NCBI GenBank assembly: GCA_018384745.1
Contig: JAHAYH010000137.1
Coordinates: forward strand, 35,392 to 99,391
Length of the DNA stretch: 64,000 nucleotides
Source: Caryophanon sp.
GTDB lineage: Bacteria; Bacillota; Bacilli; Bacillales_A; Planococcaceae
Direction: 5' to 3'
The position numbers and the translations under genes were made by a program. Each line of letters starts with the position of its first letter. The first letter of the stretch is position 1. Positions 22,493 to 32,601 of the stretch are shown one piece after another. A model generated the notes under the pieces. The model ran no database searches. It was not told the origin of the DNA and saw only the letters and a list, made by a program, of their open reading frames with translations.

Positions 22493-23412
22493 GTGCGATA
22501 CGTTAGTTTGAAAGATTATCAGAAATGGTAATCGGGGATAACTTATTAGAAAACTGTAGTTCTGATGGTTGGAATGAGAGCAGTCATGTTTGCTCGAAAC
22601 ACCACGCTAATATCCCACATGCATTATGTTTCATATAAAACATAGTGTATGAAGCTGGGTGAAGTCGTCGAATACTAAGGGAAATGAACCGAAGTACAGA
22701 GTAGGCGGGCGGTGATAGGATATGGTTAGAATGTGGTTCAACACCACTGACGAATCTTCGAATGTAAGGCTCTTGAGGAAGTTATATAGCCTGAGATGGT
22801 TATGTAGTACCGATGCGGTATGCTTGATAGGGAAAAGTAGTCATGGCCAAAGCAAAATTCCTGATACTCAACAAGGAGAGTATAATGCAAGCAGGGTCAA
22901 AGAAGAAACCTAAGTCTTATCTATACTAGGAATTACGGAACGTAGAAAGCTAGTGATTGCTATTTAAACTTTATATGAGGGGCAAGTATAACGAAAAGAT
23001 ATTACATCTATAAGTTATTTAGTGCTAGTGAGAGTGGAGTCACAGTACCAATGAAACCATGATAATAAGTGGTGGAGGGATAGGCTCTAGTCGTTTCATG
23101 AGATATTAATTAATTGATAAACTATTTCGCTTTTCGAGTATGACAGGGAAACAACCACCTCAAAAGAGTATTAACCAACTTAAACAACCTAAGAATCAAG
23201 GCGAACAATTATAAACTTGAAGAAGCTACTGTCAGAGAGTGGTTAGAGGTTAAAACTTGGTAAAACAAATAGGTAGTAATATCAACTAATTAGTATTCAA
23301 AAAGGAAACGATGGAACGCCGTATGATGGGAAACTATCACGTACGGTGTGAAGCGGGGGAAAGGGAGTAATCATAACAGGTAATGCTGATGAAGAAACCT
23401 ACCTATCGCTAT
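22493..23412 (+). mobile_element. Group II intron (group IIB-like) without intact intron-encoded protein, inserted in dnaE
   Basis: 5' end GTGCGATACG; 34-nt domain V at 23316-23349 with GAAA loop and 2-nt CG bulge; domain VI with bulged A at -8; 3' end AT; EBS1 AGCCTG (22788-22793) pairs with IBS1 TAGGCT; excision restores codon GGC TTG CGT. Confidence 0.96.
23316..23349 (+). ncRNA. Group II intron domain V (catalytic core)
   Basis: ACGCCGTA-TGATGG-GAAA-CTATCA-CG-TACGGTGT; 34 nt; CGC catalytic triad. Confidence 0.93.
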
Positions 23413-24893
23413 TGCGTAATTTAAGCATTTTAGATCAAATTCGTCGCTCGATTTATTATTCGCATCAGCGCGTGCTTGATTTTGAAAAAATTCCATTTCA
23501 TAACGAAGCGACATTTGCGTTGCTGCAACGCGGCGACACGACTGGCATTTTCCAACTTGAATCGGCAGGGATGAAGGAAGCGCTCCGCGATATTTGTCCG
23601 ACGCACTTTTTAGACATCGTTGCGGTCAATGCCTTGTATCGACCAGGACCGATGGATTTCATTCCGAGCTATGCACGTCGTAAGCGCGGCGAGGAGCAAG
23701 TCATCATGCCGCACGAGGCGCTTCGTCCGATTTTAGAAGAAACGTACGGCGTAATTATTTACCAAGAGCAAATTATGAAAATTGCGTCTGTTATGGCAGG
23801 CTTCACATTTGGTGAAGCGGATTTGTTGCGCCGAGCAATTAGTAAAAAAAATGAGCAAGTGATGCAGCAGCAGCGCGCAAAATTTATCGCAGGGGCTGTT
23901 GAACAAGGATTTGAGGAGCGCGTTGCACATGAGGTGTATGCGTTGATCGAGCGCTTTGCAGATTACGGCTTCCCGAAAAGTCATGCTGTTGCCTACAGCT
24001 ATATTTCGTATTACTTAGCGTATTTAAAAGCCAATTTCCCAGCGAACTTTTATGCGGCACTTTGTTCAAGCAGCATTGGGAACCAAGAGCGCATCCAGCA
24101 ATATTTGCAAGAAGCGAAGGAGCGCGGCATCGAAGTATTACCACCGTCGCTCCATAAAAGCCAGCGCATGTTCACCGTTGAAAACGGCGCCATCCGCTAC
24201 GGGTTGTCTGCAATTAAAGGGGTGCCACAGCCGTTTTTAGCGAACTTGATGAACGTGCGCAAGCAAAAAGGCACACCGTTTACGAGCATGTACGAGCTAG
24301 CGATTTACGTATCTGGCAAACAATTTACCGACAAGCATATTGCGCCGCTCATTAAGGCAGGCGCGTTTGATGACTTCGGACGCGACCGTGGAACGCTGCT
24401 TGCAACATTAAACGGTGCGATGCAGCATGCGAATTTATATCGACCGACTGAAGACGTGCCGGTCAATGAAAGCGTTGCAAGCATGCGGTTAAAATATGTG
24501 CAAGCAGCACCGCTGACGATGAAAGAATTATTGCAGTTTGAAAAAGAGGCGCTCGGTTTTTACGTGTCGGCGCATCCGATTGAACAAGTATCACCGCAGC
24601 ATTTACAACAGCGTACGCCGCTTCTATACGCATCGCAGCTGCAAGACGGTGCGCATGTAACAGTGCTCGGCGCGATTGAAGAGGTACGAGTATTGCGCAC
24701 GAAAAAAGGGGAACAAATGGCGTTTGTTACGCTAGAGGATGAAGGTGGCACGATCAGCTGCACCATTTTCCCGCATTTATTTGCACGTGTGCAGTCATTG
24801 CTTGTTGAAGGGCAACTCGTTGGTGTTGAAGGACAGATCGAAGTGCGCTTTGGTAAACGACAGGTGAAAACGAAACAGCTTTATGCGGTGTAA
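23413..24893 (+). CDS. dnaE: DNA polymerase III alpha subunit DnaE, exon 2
   Basis: (L)RNLSILDQIRRSI...DIVAVNALYRPGPMDFIPSYARRK...YGVIIYQEQIMKIA; exon1+exon2 = 3051 nt, in frame. Confidence 0.97.
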
Positions 24894-24930
24894 TGCGCAG
24901 CTCAGCGAATTTGCTGGGCTGTGTTTTTAC

Positions 24931-24959
24931 TTTACAACGCGTAAAAAGTTCGGTACACT
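24931..24959 (+). promoter_or_regulatory. Candidate promoter for gntR-accDA
   Basis: TTTACA-N17-TACACT. Confidence 0.5.
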
Positions 24960-24972
24960 ACAAATTGAAAAA

Positions 24973-24983
24973 TGGTCCTACCA
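24973..24983 (+). promoter_or_regulatory. FadR/GntR-like operator copy 1
   Basis: TGGTCCTACCA (TGGT-N3-ACCA); identical copy 50 bp downstream. Confidence 0.65.
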
Positions 24984-25022
24984 CTTTATGCGCATAGGCG
25001 TATTTATTTTTTTACAAAAAAG

Positions 25023-25033
25023 TGGTCCTACCA
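25023..25033 (+). promoter_or_regulatory. FadR/GntR-like operator copy 2
   Basis: TGGTCCTACCA, identical to copy 1, just before the regulator start codon. Confidence 0.65.
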
Positions 25034-25046
25034 ATTGAGGTGAACG

Positions 25047-25682
25047 ATGATGACAATTGAGCAACAACCGAAACGCTTTATTGAACTTGTAACACAGCTG
25101 CGTCAATTAATTGACGAGGAGCGTATTCAACCAGGCGAGAAACTACCATCAGAACGCACGCTAGCTGAGCGGCTGGCGGTTTCCCGTTCCGCTATACGAG
25201 AAGCGCTCCGCAGTTTAGAGCTACTGGGCTTAATTGAAACACGTCACGGAGGGGGAACTTTTTTAAGCCATTTTCAGCAGCACCAGCTTGTTGAAGTGCT
25301 ATCGATGTTTATTTTACAAACAAATCAGCAGCACGATGATGTGCTCGCGACGAAAAAGATGCACGAGCGCGAGGCGATTTTACATGTAACGTCATCGAAG
25401 GAGCTCCGTGCTTTGCCGATTTGGGATAGTTATTTTCAGCAGCTCGAGCTAGAAGGAAGCATTGACCGCTTGCAGTTTATTCAAGAACTAATCATTGCAT
25501 CTGGCAATCGATTGAGCTTGAAAATTTGGCGGCAGTTGTTAGCGTATAGCGGAGAGCAACATGACCGCACGCGCGATGAGGAAAAGCGACCGATTCAAAC
25601 GCTGATCAAGGCGATGCAGCTCGGCTATACAGTTGAAGCAACAGCCGCATATAAGCAATGGGGAGAAGTGCGATTCAACTAA
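25047..25682 (+). CDS. GntR-family (FadR-like) transcriptional regulator
   Basis: [44 protein letters not shown]. Confidence 0.92.
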   Translation: MMTIEQQPKRFIELVTQLRQLIDEERIQPGEKLPSERTLAERLAVSRSAIREALRSLELLGLIETRHGGGTFLSHFQQHQLVEVLSMFILQTNQQHDDVLATKKMHEREAILHVTSSKELRALPIWDSYFQQLELEGSIDRLQFIQELIIASGNRLSLKIWRQLLAYSGEQHDRTRDEEKRPIQTLIKAMQLGYTVEATAAYKQWGEVRFN

Positions 25683-25710
25683 GACGTTCAACGATGAAAG
25701 GGGTATATGT

Positions 25711-26565
25711 ATGGCGATTTTACGCAATTTTTTAGCAAAGCGAAAACGCAAGCAAGATGGGACAGAGGAGCTAATTGTACCTGAAGGCATGATGACAAAA
25801 TGTGAGGCGTGCCGTCACATTCAATATACAAAAGAACTTGAGCAAAACGGGAAAGTGTGTGTGAAGTGTGGACACCATTTAAAAATGACAGCGAACGAGC
25901 GCATCGCATACATATTTGATGAAGGTACATTTGAAGAGCTAGATGCGCATTTACAAACGACGAATCCATTGCAATTTCCACAATACGTCGAAAAAGTGCA
26001 GCAAGATATGCAGCAAACGGGCATGAATGAAGCGGTGAAAACGGGCGTTACAGCAATCGATGGGCAATGCGTTGTCATCGCCGTGATGGATGCGCATTTT
26101 CGCATGGGATCGATGGGGTCGGTCGTAGGCGAGAAAATTACGCGTGCCGTTGAGGAAGCGACAAAGCGCGGTGTACCGTTTATTATTTTTACCGCAAGTG
26201 GTGGTGCACGCATGCAAGAGGGCGTATTGTCGCTCATGCAAATGGCAAAAGTAAGCGTGGCACTGCAGCAGCACGCCGCACAAAAGCTATTGTTTATCTC
26301 GGTGCTAACGCATCCAACAACAGGTGGCGTATCGGCAAGCTTTGCGTCTGTAGGCGATATTAACATTGCAGAACCAAAGGCATTAATTGGCTTTGCGGGG
26401 CGCCGCGTCATTGAACAAACGGTGCGTGAAAAGCTTCCGGCAAACTTTCAAACAGCAGAATTTTTACTCGAGCATGGGCAGCTTGATGCGGTTATTCACC
26501 GACATGAGCTTCGTCAGCAATTAAGCTTACTTGTACGTATGCATGTAGGGGGTGCACAAGCATGA
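25711..26565 (+). CDS. accD: Acetyl-CoA carboxylase carboxyltransferase beta subunit
   Basis: Zinc finger CEAC...[31 protein letters not shown]. Confidence 0.97.
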   Translation: MAILRNFLAKRKRKQDGTEELIVPEGMMTKCEACRHIQYTKELEQNGKVCVKCGHHLKMTANERIAYIFDEGTFEELDAHLQTTNPLQFPQYVEKVQQDMQQTGMNEAVKTGVTAIDGQCVVIAVMDAHFRMGSMGSVVGEKITRAVEEATKRGVPFIIFTASGGARMQEGVLSLMQMAKVSVALQQHAAQKLLFISVLTHPTTGGVSASFASVGDINIAEPKALIGFAGRRVIEQTVREKLPANFQTAEFLLEHGQLDAVIHRHELRQQLSLLVRMHVGGAQA

Positions 26566-27521
26566 CAGCAAAGTTATTACCATTTGAGCAGCCTGTTGAA
26601 CAGCTGCGCATGAAAATTGCAGAATTAAAGCGTGCAACAGAAGATGCAGAAATCGATATGTCGCATGAGGTGGCGCGTCTTGAGCAAAAGTTGCATGAAG
26701 TGGAAACGGCTGTATATACAAATATTCGCCCGTGGGACCGCGTACAAATTGCACGTCATGCGGAGCGTCCAACAACGCTGTTTTACATTGACGCCATATG
26801 TGATGCGTTCATCGAGTTACACGGCGATCGTCTATACGGCGACGATGCAGCAATCGTTGGTGGCATCGGCATGATTGATGGGCAAGCGTATACAATTATT
26901 GGACATCAACGTGGTCGCAATACGAAGGAAAACGTCAAGCGTAACTTCGGCATGCCGCATCCAGAAGGGTATCGTAAAGCACTGCGTTTAATGAAGCAGG
27001 CAGAAAAATTTAAGCGCCCCATCTTATGCTTCATCGATACGAAAGGTGCATATCCAGGAAAAGCAGCAGAAGAGCGTGGGCAAAGTGAAGCGATTGCACG
27101 AAACTTAGTGGAAATGGCAGGGCTCACGGTACCGGTCGTTAGCATTGTCATCGGTGAAGGCGGTAGCGGTGGTGCGCTGGCACTCGGTGTTGCAAACGGC
27201 GTATACATGCTCGAGCATGCGACGTATTCAGTCATTTCACCTGAAGGCGCTGCGTCGATTTTATGGAAAGATGCAACGCGTGCAGAACAAGCAGCAGAAG
27301 CGATGCAAATTACAGCGCCGCATTTACAAAAACTCGGTGTCATCGATGGCATCATCGACGAAGTGCTTGGCGGTGCGCATAAAGATGCTGTGCAACAAGC
27401 GCATATTTTAAAGGAACAAATCACTTCAATTTTTGCAACATTCAAAGAGCTGACAGCGGAACAACTTGTCGCACAGCGATATCAAAAATTTAAGAAAATA
27501 GGACAGTTTTTAGAAAATTAA
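26562..27521 (+). CDS. accA: Acetyl-CoA carboxylase carboxyltransferase alpha subunit
   Basis: [47 protein letters not shown]. Confidence 0.98.
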   Translation: MTAKLLPFEQPVEQLRMKIAELKRATEDAEIDMSHEVARLEQKLHEVETAVYTNIRPWDRVQIARHAERPTTLFYIDAICDAFIELHGDRLYGDDAAIVGGIGMIDGQAYTIIGHQRGRNTKENVKRNFGMPHPEGYRKALRLMKQAEKFKRPILCFIDTKGAYPGKAAEERGQSEAIARNLVEMAGLTVPVVSIVIGEGGSGGALALGVANGVYMLEHATYSVISPEGAASILWKDATRAEQAAEAMQITAPHLQKLGVIDGIIDEVLGGAHKDAVQQAHILKEQITSIFATFKELTAEQLVAQRYQKFKKIGQFLEN

Positions 27522-27527
27522 TAACTT

Positions 27528-27600
27528 GACGTAAGTGAACATTGCATTTCCTCGAATAAAATGACCGAGCGAGGTGTGATGATTGCTTACGTCTTTTATA
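27528..27600 (+). terminator. Terminator-like compound hairpin between accA and pfkA
   Basis: GACGTAAG (27528-27535) / CTTACGTC (27586-27593) enclosing CCTCG/CGAGG, followed by ttttatatttt. Confidence 0.55.
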
Positions 27601-27700
27601 TTTTCGGTGAAGTTCTATAAAAACAACAGTCGGGGTACTTACAAATAGCGCACTTTTCTGTTAATGTGATAGTAAGATATGTATAAAGTTCGTCGCTTAG

Positions 27701-28672
<972 letters not shown>

Positions 28673-28691
28673 AATGGAGTGACATAATTTT

Positions 28692-30452
28692 ATGAGAAAA
28701 ACTAAAATCGTTTGTACAATTGGACCTGCAAGTGAAGCACCAGAAACGCTAGAAAAATTAATTGAAGCAGGCATGAACGTTGCGCGCTTAAACTTCTCAC
28801 ACGGCACACATGAAGAGCATGCGCTGCGCATCGCGACAATTCGTTCAGTAGCGGATAAATTAGGGAAGCATGTTGGGATTTTATTAGATACAAAAGGTCC
28901 TGAAATTCGTACGCACAACATGGAAAACGGCGAAGTGCATTTTACAACAGGTCAAGTCGTTGATATTTCAATGACCGAAGTGCTTGGCACAAATGCGATG
29001 TTCTCGGTAACATATGAAAAGTTAATTGAAGACGTAGATCAAGGCTCCATCATTTTATTAGATGACGGGTTAATCGAGTTACGCGTGCTAGCAAAAGACG
29101 AAGCAAAGGGCATGATTACAACAATCGTAGAAAATGCGGGTGTGTTAAAAAATAAAAAAGGTGTAAACGTACCGAACGTTTCTGTACAATTACCAGGTAT
29201 TACAGAGAAAGATGCACAAGATATTTTATTCGGCATTGAACAAGAAGTGGATTTTGTAGCCGCTTCATTCGTACGTCGTGCATCGGATGTGCTTGAAATT
29301 CGTGAGCTACTGGAGAAAAACGGTGGCGCGCACATTCAAATCATTCCAAAAATTGAAAACCAAGAAGGCGTTGATAACATCGATGCCATTATTGAAGTGT
29401 CAGATGGGTTAATGGTTGCACGTGGTGACTTAGGCGTAGAAATTCCAGCTGAGGAAGTACCACTTGTCCAAAAATCATTAATCGCTAAATGTAACCGTGT
29501 CGGCAAGCCGGTAATTACAGCAACACAAATGTTAGATTCGATGCAGCGTAACCCACGTCCAACACGCGCAGAAGCATCAGACGTAGCAAACGCCATTTTA
29601 GATGGTACAGATGCGATCATGCTTTCAGGGGAAACAGCAGCCGGTCTTTATCCAGTAGAATCTGTACAAACAATGCACAAAATTGCAGAGCGTACGGAAA
29701 ATTCAATGGATTATCGTGCAATCGTATCTTCACGCAGTAAAGAGATGGAAACGACAATGACGGATGCCATTTCGCAATCGGTATCGTATACAGCGATGAA
29801 TTTAAATGCAAAAGCGATTTTAGCACCGACAGAGAGTGGTAACACAGCACGCATCATCTCAAAATATCGTCCAGGGCGCAGCATTATCGCTGTAACAGGC
29901 TCGATTCAAACAGCGCGTGCGTTAACGCTTGTATGGGGTGTGCGTCCAATCGCAACACACCGCGTTGAAACGACGGATGAAATTTTAGAATTAGCGGTAG
30001 ATGAAAGCTTACGTTACGGCTATGTGAACCACGGTGACGTCGTTGTCATCACAGCGGGTGTACCAGTTGGTGAAGCGGGCACAACGAACTTAATGAAAGT
30101 ACATGTCATTGGTGACTTATTAGCACGTGGACAAGGAATTGGCAAAGCAACGGTTGTTGGGAAAGCAGTTGTCGCACGCAACGCAGAAGAAGCGTTAGCA
30201 TACGATTTAGAAAACTGCATTTTAGTAACGATTGGTACGGACCGTGAAATGATGCCAGCGATCGAACGTTGTGCAGGCATTATTACAGAAGAAGGCGGCT
30301 TAACGTCACACGCGGCTGTTGTCGGGTTAAGTTTAGGCATTCCTGTCATCGTTGGCGTAAAAGATGCGACAAACATCATTGCACAAGATCAAGAAATTAC
30401 AGTGGACGCAGAAACAGGTGTCATTTATAAAGGACACGCAAGCGTACTATAA
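28692..30452 (+). CDS. pyk: Pyruvate kinase with C-terminal PEP-utilizer-like domain
   Basis: [36 protein letters not shown]-term [11 protein letters not shown]. Confidence 0.99.
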   Translation: MRKTKIVCTIGPASEAPETLEKLIEAGMNVARLNFSHGTHEEHALRIATIRSVADKLGKHVGILLDTKGPEIRTHNMENGEVHFTTGQVVDISMTEVLGTNAMFSVTYEKLIEDVDQGSIILLDDGLIELRVLAKDEAKGMITTIVENAGVLKNKKGVNVPNVSVQLPGITEKDAQDILFGIEQEVDFVAASFVRRASDVLEIRELLEKNGGAHIQIIPKIENQEGVDNIDAIIEVSDGLMVARGDLGVEIPAEEVPLVQKSLIAKCNRVGKPVITATQMLDSMQRNPRPTRAEASDVANAILDGTDAIMLSGETAAGLYPVESVQTMHKIAERTENSMDYRAIVSSRSKEMETTMTDAISQSVSYTAMNLNAKAILAPTESGNTARIISKYRPGRSIIAVTGSIQTARALTLVWGVRPIATHRVETTDEILELAVDESLRYGYVNHGDVVVITAGVPVGEAGTTNLMKVHVIGDLLARGQGIGKATVVGKAVVARNAEEALAYDLENCILVTIGTDREMMPAIERCAGIITEEGGLTSHAAVVGLSLGIPVIVGVKDATNIIAQDQEITVDAETGVIYKGHASVL

Positions 30453-30463
30453 ATAGATGAAGA

Positions 30464-30496
30464 AAGGATGGAGCGATATGCTCCGTCCTTTTTTTG
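30464..30496 (+). terminator. Intrinsic terminator after pyk
   Basis: aggatggagcgatatgctccgtccttttttt. Confidence 0.85.
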
Positions 30497-30580
30497 TAGG
30501 CGCATATTTTGTTTTCTGAAACTTTTTTCGGTATGCTACGTAGTAAGAAGTAATAGGACGAAAAAGGAAGAGGATGCATT

Positions 30581-30973
30581 ATGCTGAAGAAATTAGGAAT
30601 TGGCATCATTGTACTAACGATTTTAGAAATTGCGCTTTTTATCGCATTAGGGAATCAAGTAGGCATTTTAACGACGCTGCTCATTATTGTTGGAACGGGA
30701 GCGCTTGGGATTTTTTTAGCGCGCAAAGAAGGATTTCAAGCGGTGCGTAACTTACAAGCTTCGCTGCAAGCAGGGCAGGCACCAGGGCCAGCCGCACTGG
30801 ATGCAGCTTGCGTATTGATCGGTGGACTTATTTTAATTTTGCCTGGATTTTTAACGGATATTATTGGGCTTGTATTTGTTTTACCATTTACGCGTAAACT
30901 TGTGCAGAAGGCTATGTATAAAGTACTACGCAAGCAACTGAAAAAATCATCTGTTGTTATTGTACAGCGATAA
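30581..30973 (+). CDS. fxsA: FxsA-family membrane protein
   Basis: GILTTLLIIVGTGALGIFLARKEG; LPGFLTDIIGLVFVLPFTR. Confidence 0.9.
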   Translation: MLKKLGIGIIVLTILEIALFIALGNQVGILTTLLIIVGTGALGIFLARKEGFQAVRNLQASLQAGQAPGPAALDAACVLIGGLILILPGFLTDIIGLVFVLPFTRKLVQKAMYKVLRKQLKKSSVVIVQR

Positions 30974-31013
30974 AAAAGTGCGTTCTGTTATAAACAGAGC
31001 GCCTTTTTTTAAG
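30973..31013 (+). terminator. Intrinsic terminator after fxsA
   Basis: aagtgcgttctgttataaacagagcgcctttttt. Confidence 0.75.
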
Positions 31014-31213
31014 GCGAACGAAAAAGAATGCTAGAAAAATGATGTTTTTTCGACAAAAAAAAAGCGCGAAAATGTGTCGGCTGTGAAAAAAACGACGTTG
31101 AAAAACAGTTTCACGCTTTCAAAAAGGCGTTATGAAAACGGTTTTATGACGGATTTTGAGAATGGTGATACGTATTTTTATGCTCGAAAAAATAAAAAAA
31201 TTAATCGAAAAAG

Positions 31214-31290
31214 CTTTAATTTAATTAAAGTTAGCTAGGGCATTCACAAAGCCGTCAAAAATGATTATAATGTGAATGTAAGCGATTTAC
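31214..31290 (+). promoter_or_regulatory. citZ promoter region: inverted repeat, -35/-10, cre-like site
   Basis: CTTTAAT-TTA-ATTAAAG (31214-31230); TTCACA (31243-31248)-N17-TATAAT (31266-31271); TGTAAGCGATTTAC (31277-31290) matches cre consensus at about 12/14. Confidence 0.55.
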
Positions 31291-31372
31291 TTATCGGTTC
31301 ATGAACAGAACAATTAGTACAGGTCAAGAGCAGTGACCGTCTAAAACAAACAGAAAAGGGAGAGATTATCCT

Positions 31373-32488
31373 ATGTCAGCAACAAAAGGTTTAGAAGGAA
31401 TTGTAGCTGCTGAGTCTAAAATCAGCTCTATTATCGACGACACATTAACTTACGTTGGTTACGGAATCGACGATTTAACAAACAACGCTTCTTTCGAAGA
31501 AGTAGTATTCTTATTATGGAACACACGTTTACCAAACGCGCAAGAATTAGCTGAATTAAAAGCTGAATTAGCAGCGAACATGGAAATCCCAGCGGCAATC
31601 ACTGACTTATTCAAGTCTATGCCACTTAACACAGTTCACCCAATGGCAGCACTTCGTACAGCTGTATCAATGCTTGGTGCATTTGACGAAGAAGCAGACG
31701 TTATGGAAACTGAAGCAAACTACCGTAAAGCGATCCGCTTACAAGCGAAAATCGGTACTGTAGTAACTACTTTCGCTCGCGTACGTCAAGGTAAAGAGCC
31801 AATCGCTCCAAAACCAGAATTAGGCTATGCAGCTAACTTCTTATACATGTTAACAGGTGAAGAGCCAGAAGCAATCGCAATCGAAGCATTCGACAAAGCG
31901 TTAATTTTACACGCTGACCACGAATTAAACGCTTCTACATTCACTGCACGTGTATGTGTAGCTACATTATCAGATGTTTACTCTGGTGTTACTGCAGCAA
32001 TCGGCGCATTAAAAGGTCCATTACACGGCGGCGCTAACGAGCAAGTAATGAAAATGTTAACTGAAATCGGTTCTCTTGAAAACGTTGAAGCTTGGGTACA
32101 AAACAAGTTAGACAACAAAGAGAAAATCATGGGCTTCGGTCACCGCGTATACCGCAAAGGCGACCCACGTGCTCCACACTTACGTGTAATGTCTGAAAAA
32201 TTAACGAAATTAACTGGTAAACCAGAATTATACGAAATGTCAGTGAAAATCCACGACATGATCGTAGAACAAAAGAAATTACCAGCAAACGTTGACTTCT
32301 TCTCAGCATCAGTATATGACTCTTTAGGAATCGAGCATGACTTATTCACACCAATCTTCGCAGTATCTCGTACTTCAGGTTGGGTAGCTCACATCTTAGA
32401 GCAATATGCAAACAACCGCTTAATCCGTCCACGTGCAGAGTACGTTGGTCCAGATATGCAAACTTACGTGCCAGTAGAAGAGCGTTAA
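31373..32488 (+). CDS. citZ: Citrate synthase
   Basis: GLEGIVAAESKISSIIDDTLTYVGYGIDDL; GPLHGGANEQVMKM; GFGHRVYRKGDPR. Confidence 0.98.
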   Translation: MSATKGLEGIVAAESKISSIIDDTLTYVGYGIDDLTNNASFEEVVFLLWNTRLPNAQELAELKAELAANMEIPAAITDLFKSMPLNTVHPMAALRTAVSMLGAFDEEADVMETEANYRKAIRLQAKIGTVVTTFARVRQGKEPIAPKPELGYAANFLYMLTGEEPEAIAIEAFDKALILHADHELNASTFTARVCVATLSDVYSGVTAAIGALKGPLHGGANEQVMKMLTEIGSLENVEAWVQNKLDNKEKIMGFGHRVYRKGDPRAPHLRVMSEKLTKLTGKPELYEMSVKIHDMIVEQKKLPANVDFFSASVYDSLGIEHDLFTPIFAVSRTSGWVAHILEQYANNRLIRPRAEYVGPDMQTYVPVEER

Positions 32489-32534
32489 TCTTTCCTGCAC
32501 ATATAGCGCAATTTAAAAAAATATGCTAAACTGT

Positions 32535-32572
32535 CTAGGACTGTTGTGAGAAGCATTCTCGCAAAGTCCTAG
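32535..32572 (+). other. Long perfect-stem hairpin in the citZ-icd intergenic region
   Basis: CTAGGACT-G-TTGTGAGAA-GCA-TTCTCGCAA-AGTCCTAG: 17-bp stem with one bulged G; no T-tract follows. Confidence 0.8.
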
Positions 32573-32601
32573 ATTTACGATTATTAGGAGGCAATTTATC
32601 A

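Noticed and set aside
22722-22913. 63-aa ORF inside the intron as an intron-encoded protein
   Set aside because: No RT, maturase or HNH motifs; lies across domain I including the EBS1 region; most likely chance.
22493-23412. dnaE interruption interpreted as a frameshift, pseudogene or ordinary IS insertion
   Set aside because: Both halves are intact and rejoin in frame at a precise GU...AU boundary, domain V/VI are textbook, and there are no terminal inverted repeats, target duplication or transposase.
23412-24893. ORF track's independent start (TTG at 23412) for the second dnaE half as a separate gene
   Set aside because: The TTG uses the last intron nucleotide by chance; no RBS is present and the protein begins mid-motif. 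It is exon 2 of a spliced message.
25821-26411. Long antisense ORFs (e.g. 196 aa opposite accD, 190 aa opposite gapB, 221 aa opposite ysdC)
   Set aside because: Cys/Ser-rich translations typical of the reverse strand of strongly coding genes; no RBS or family motifs.
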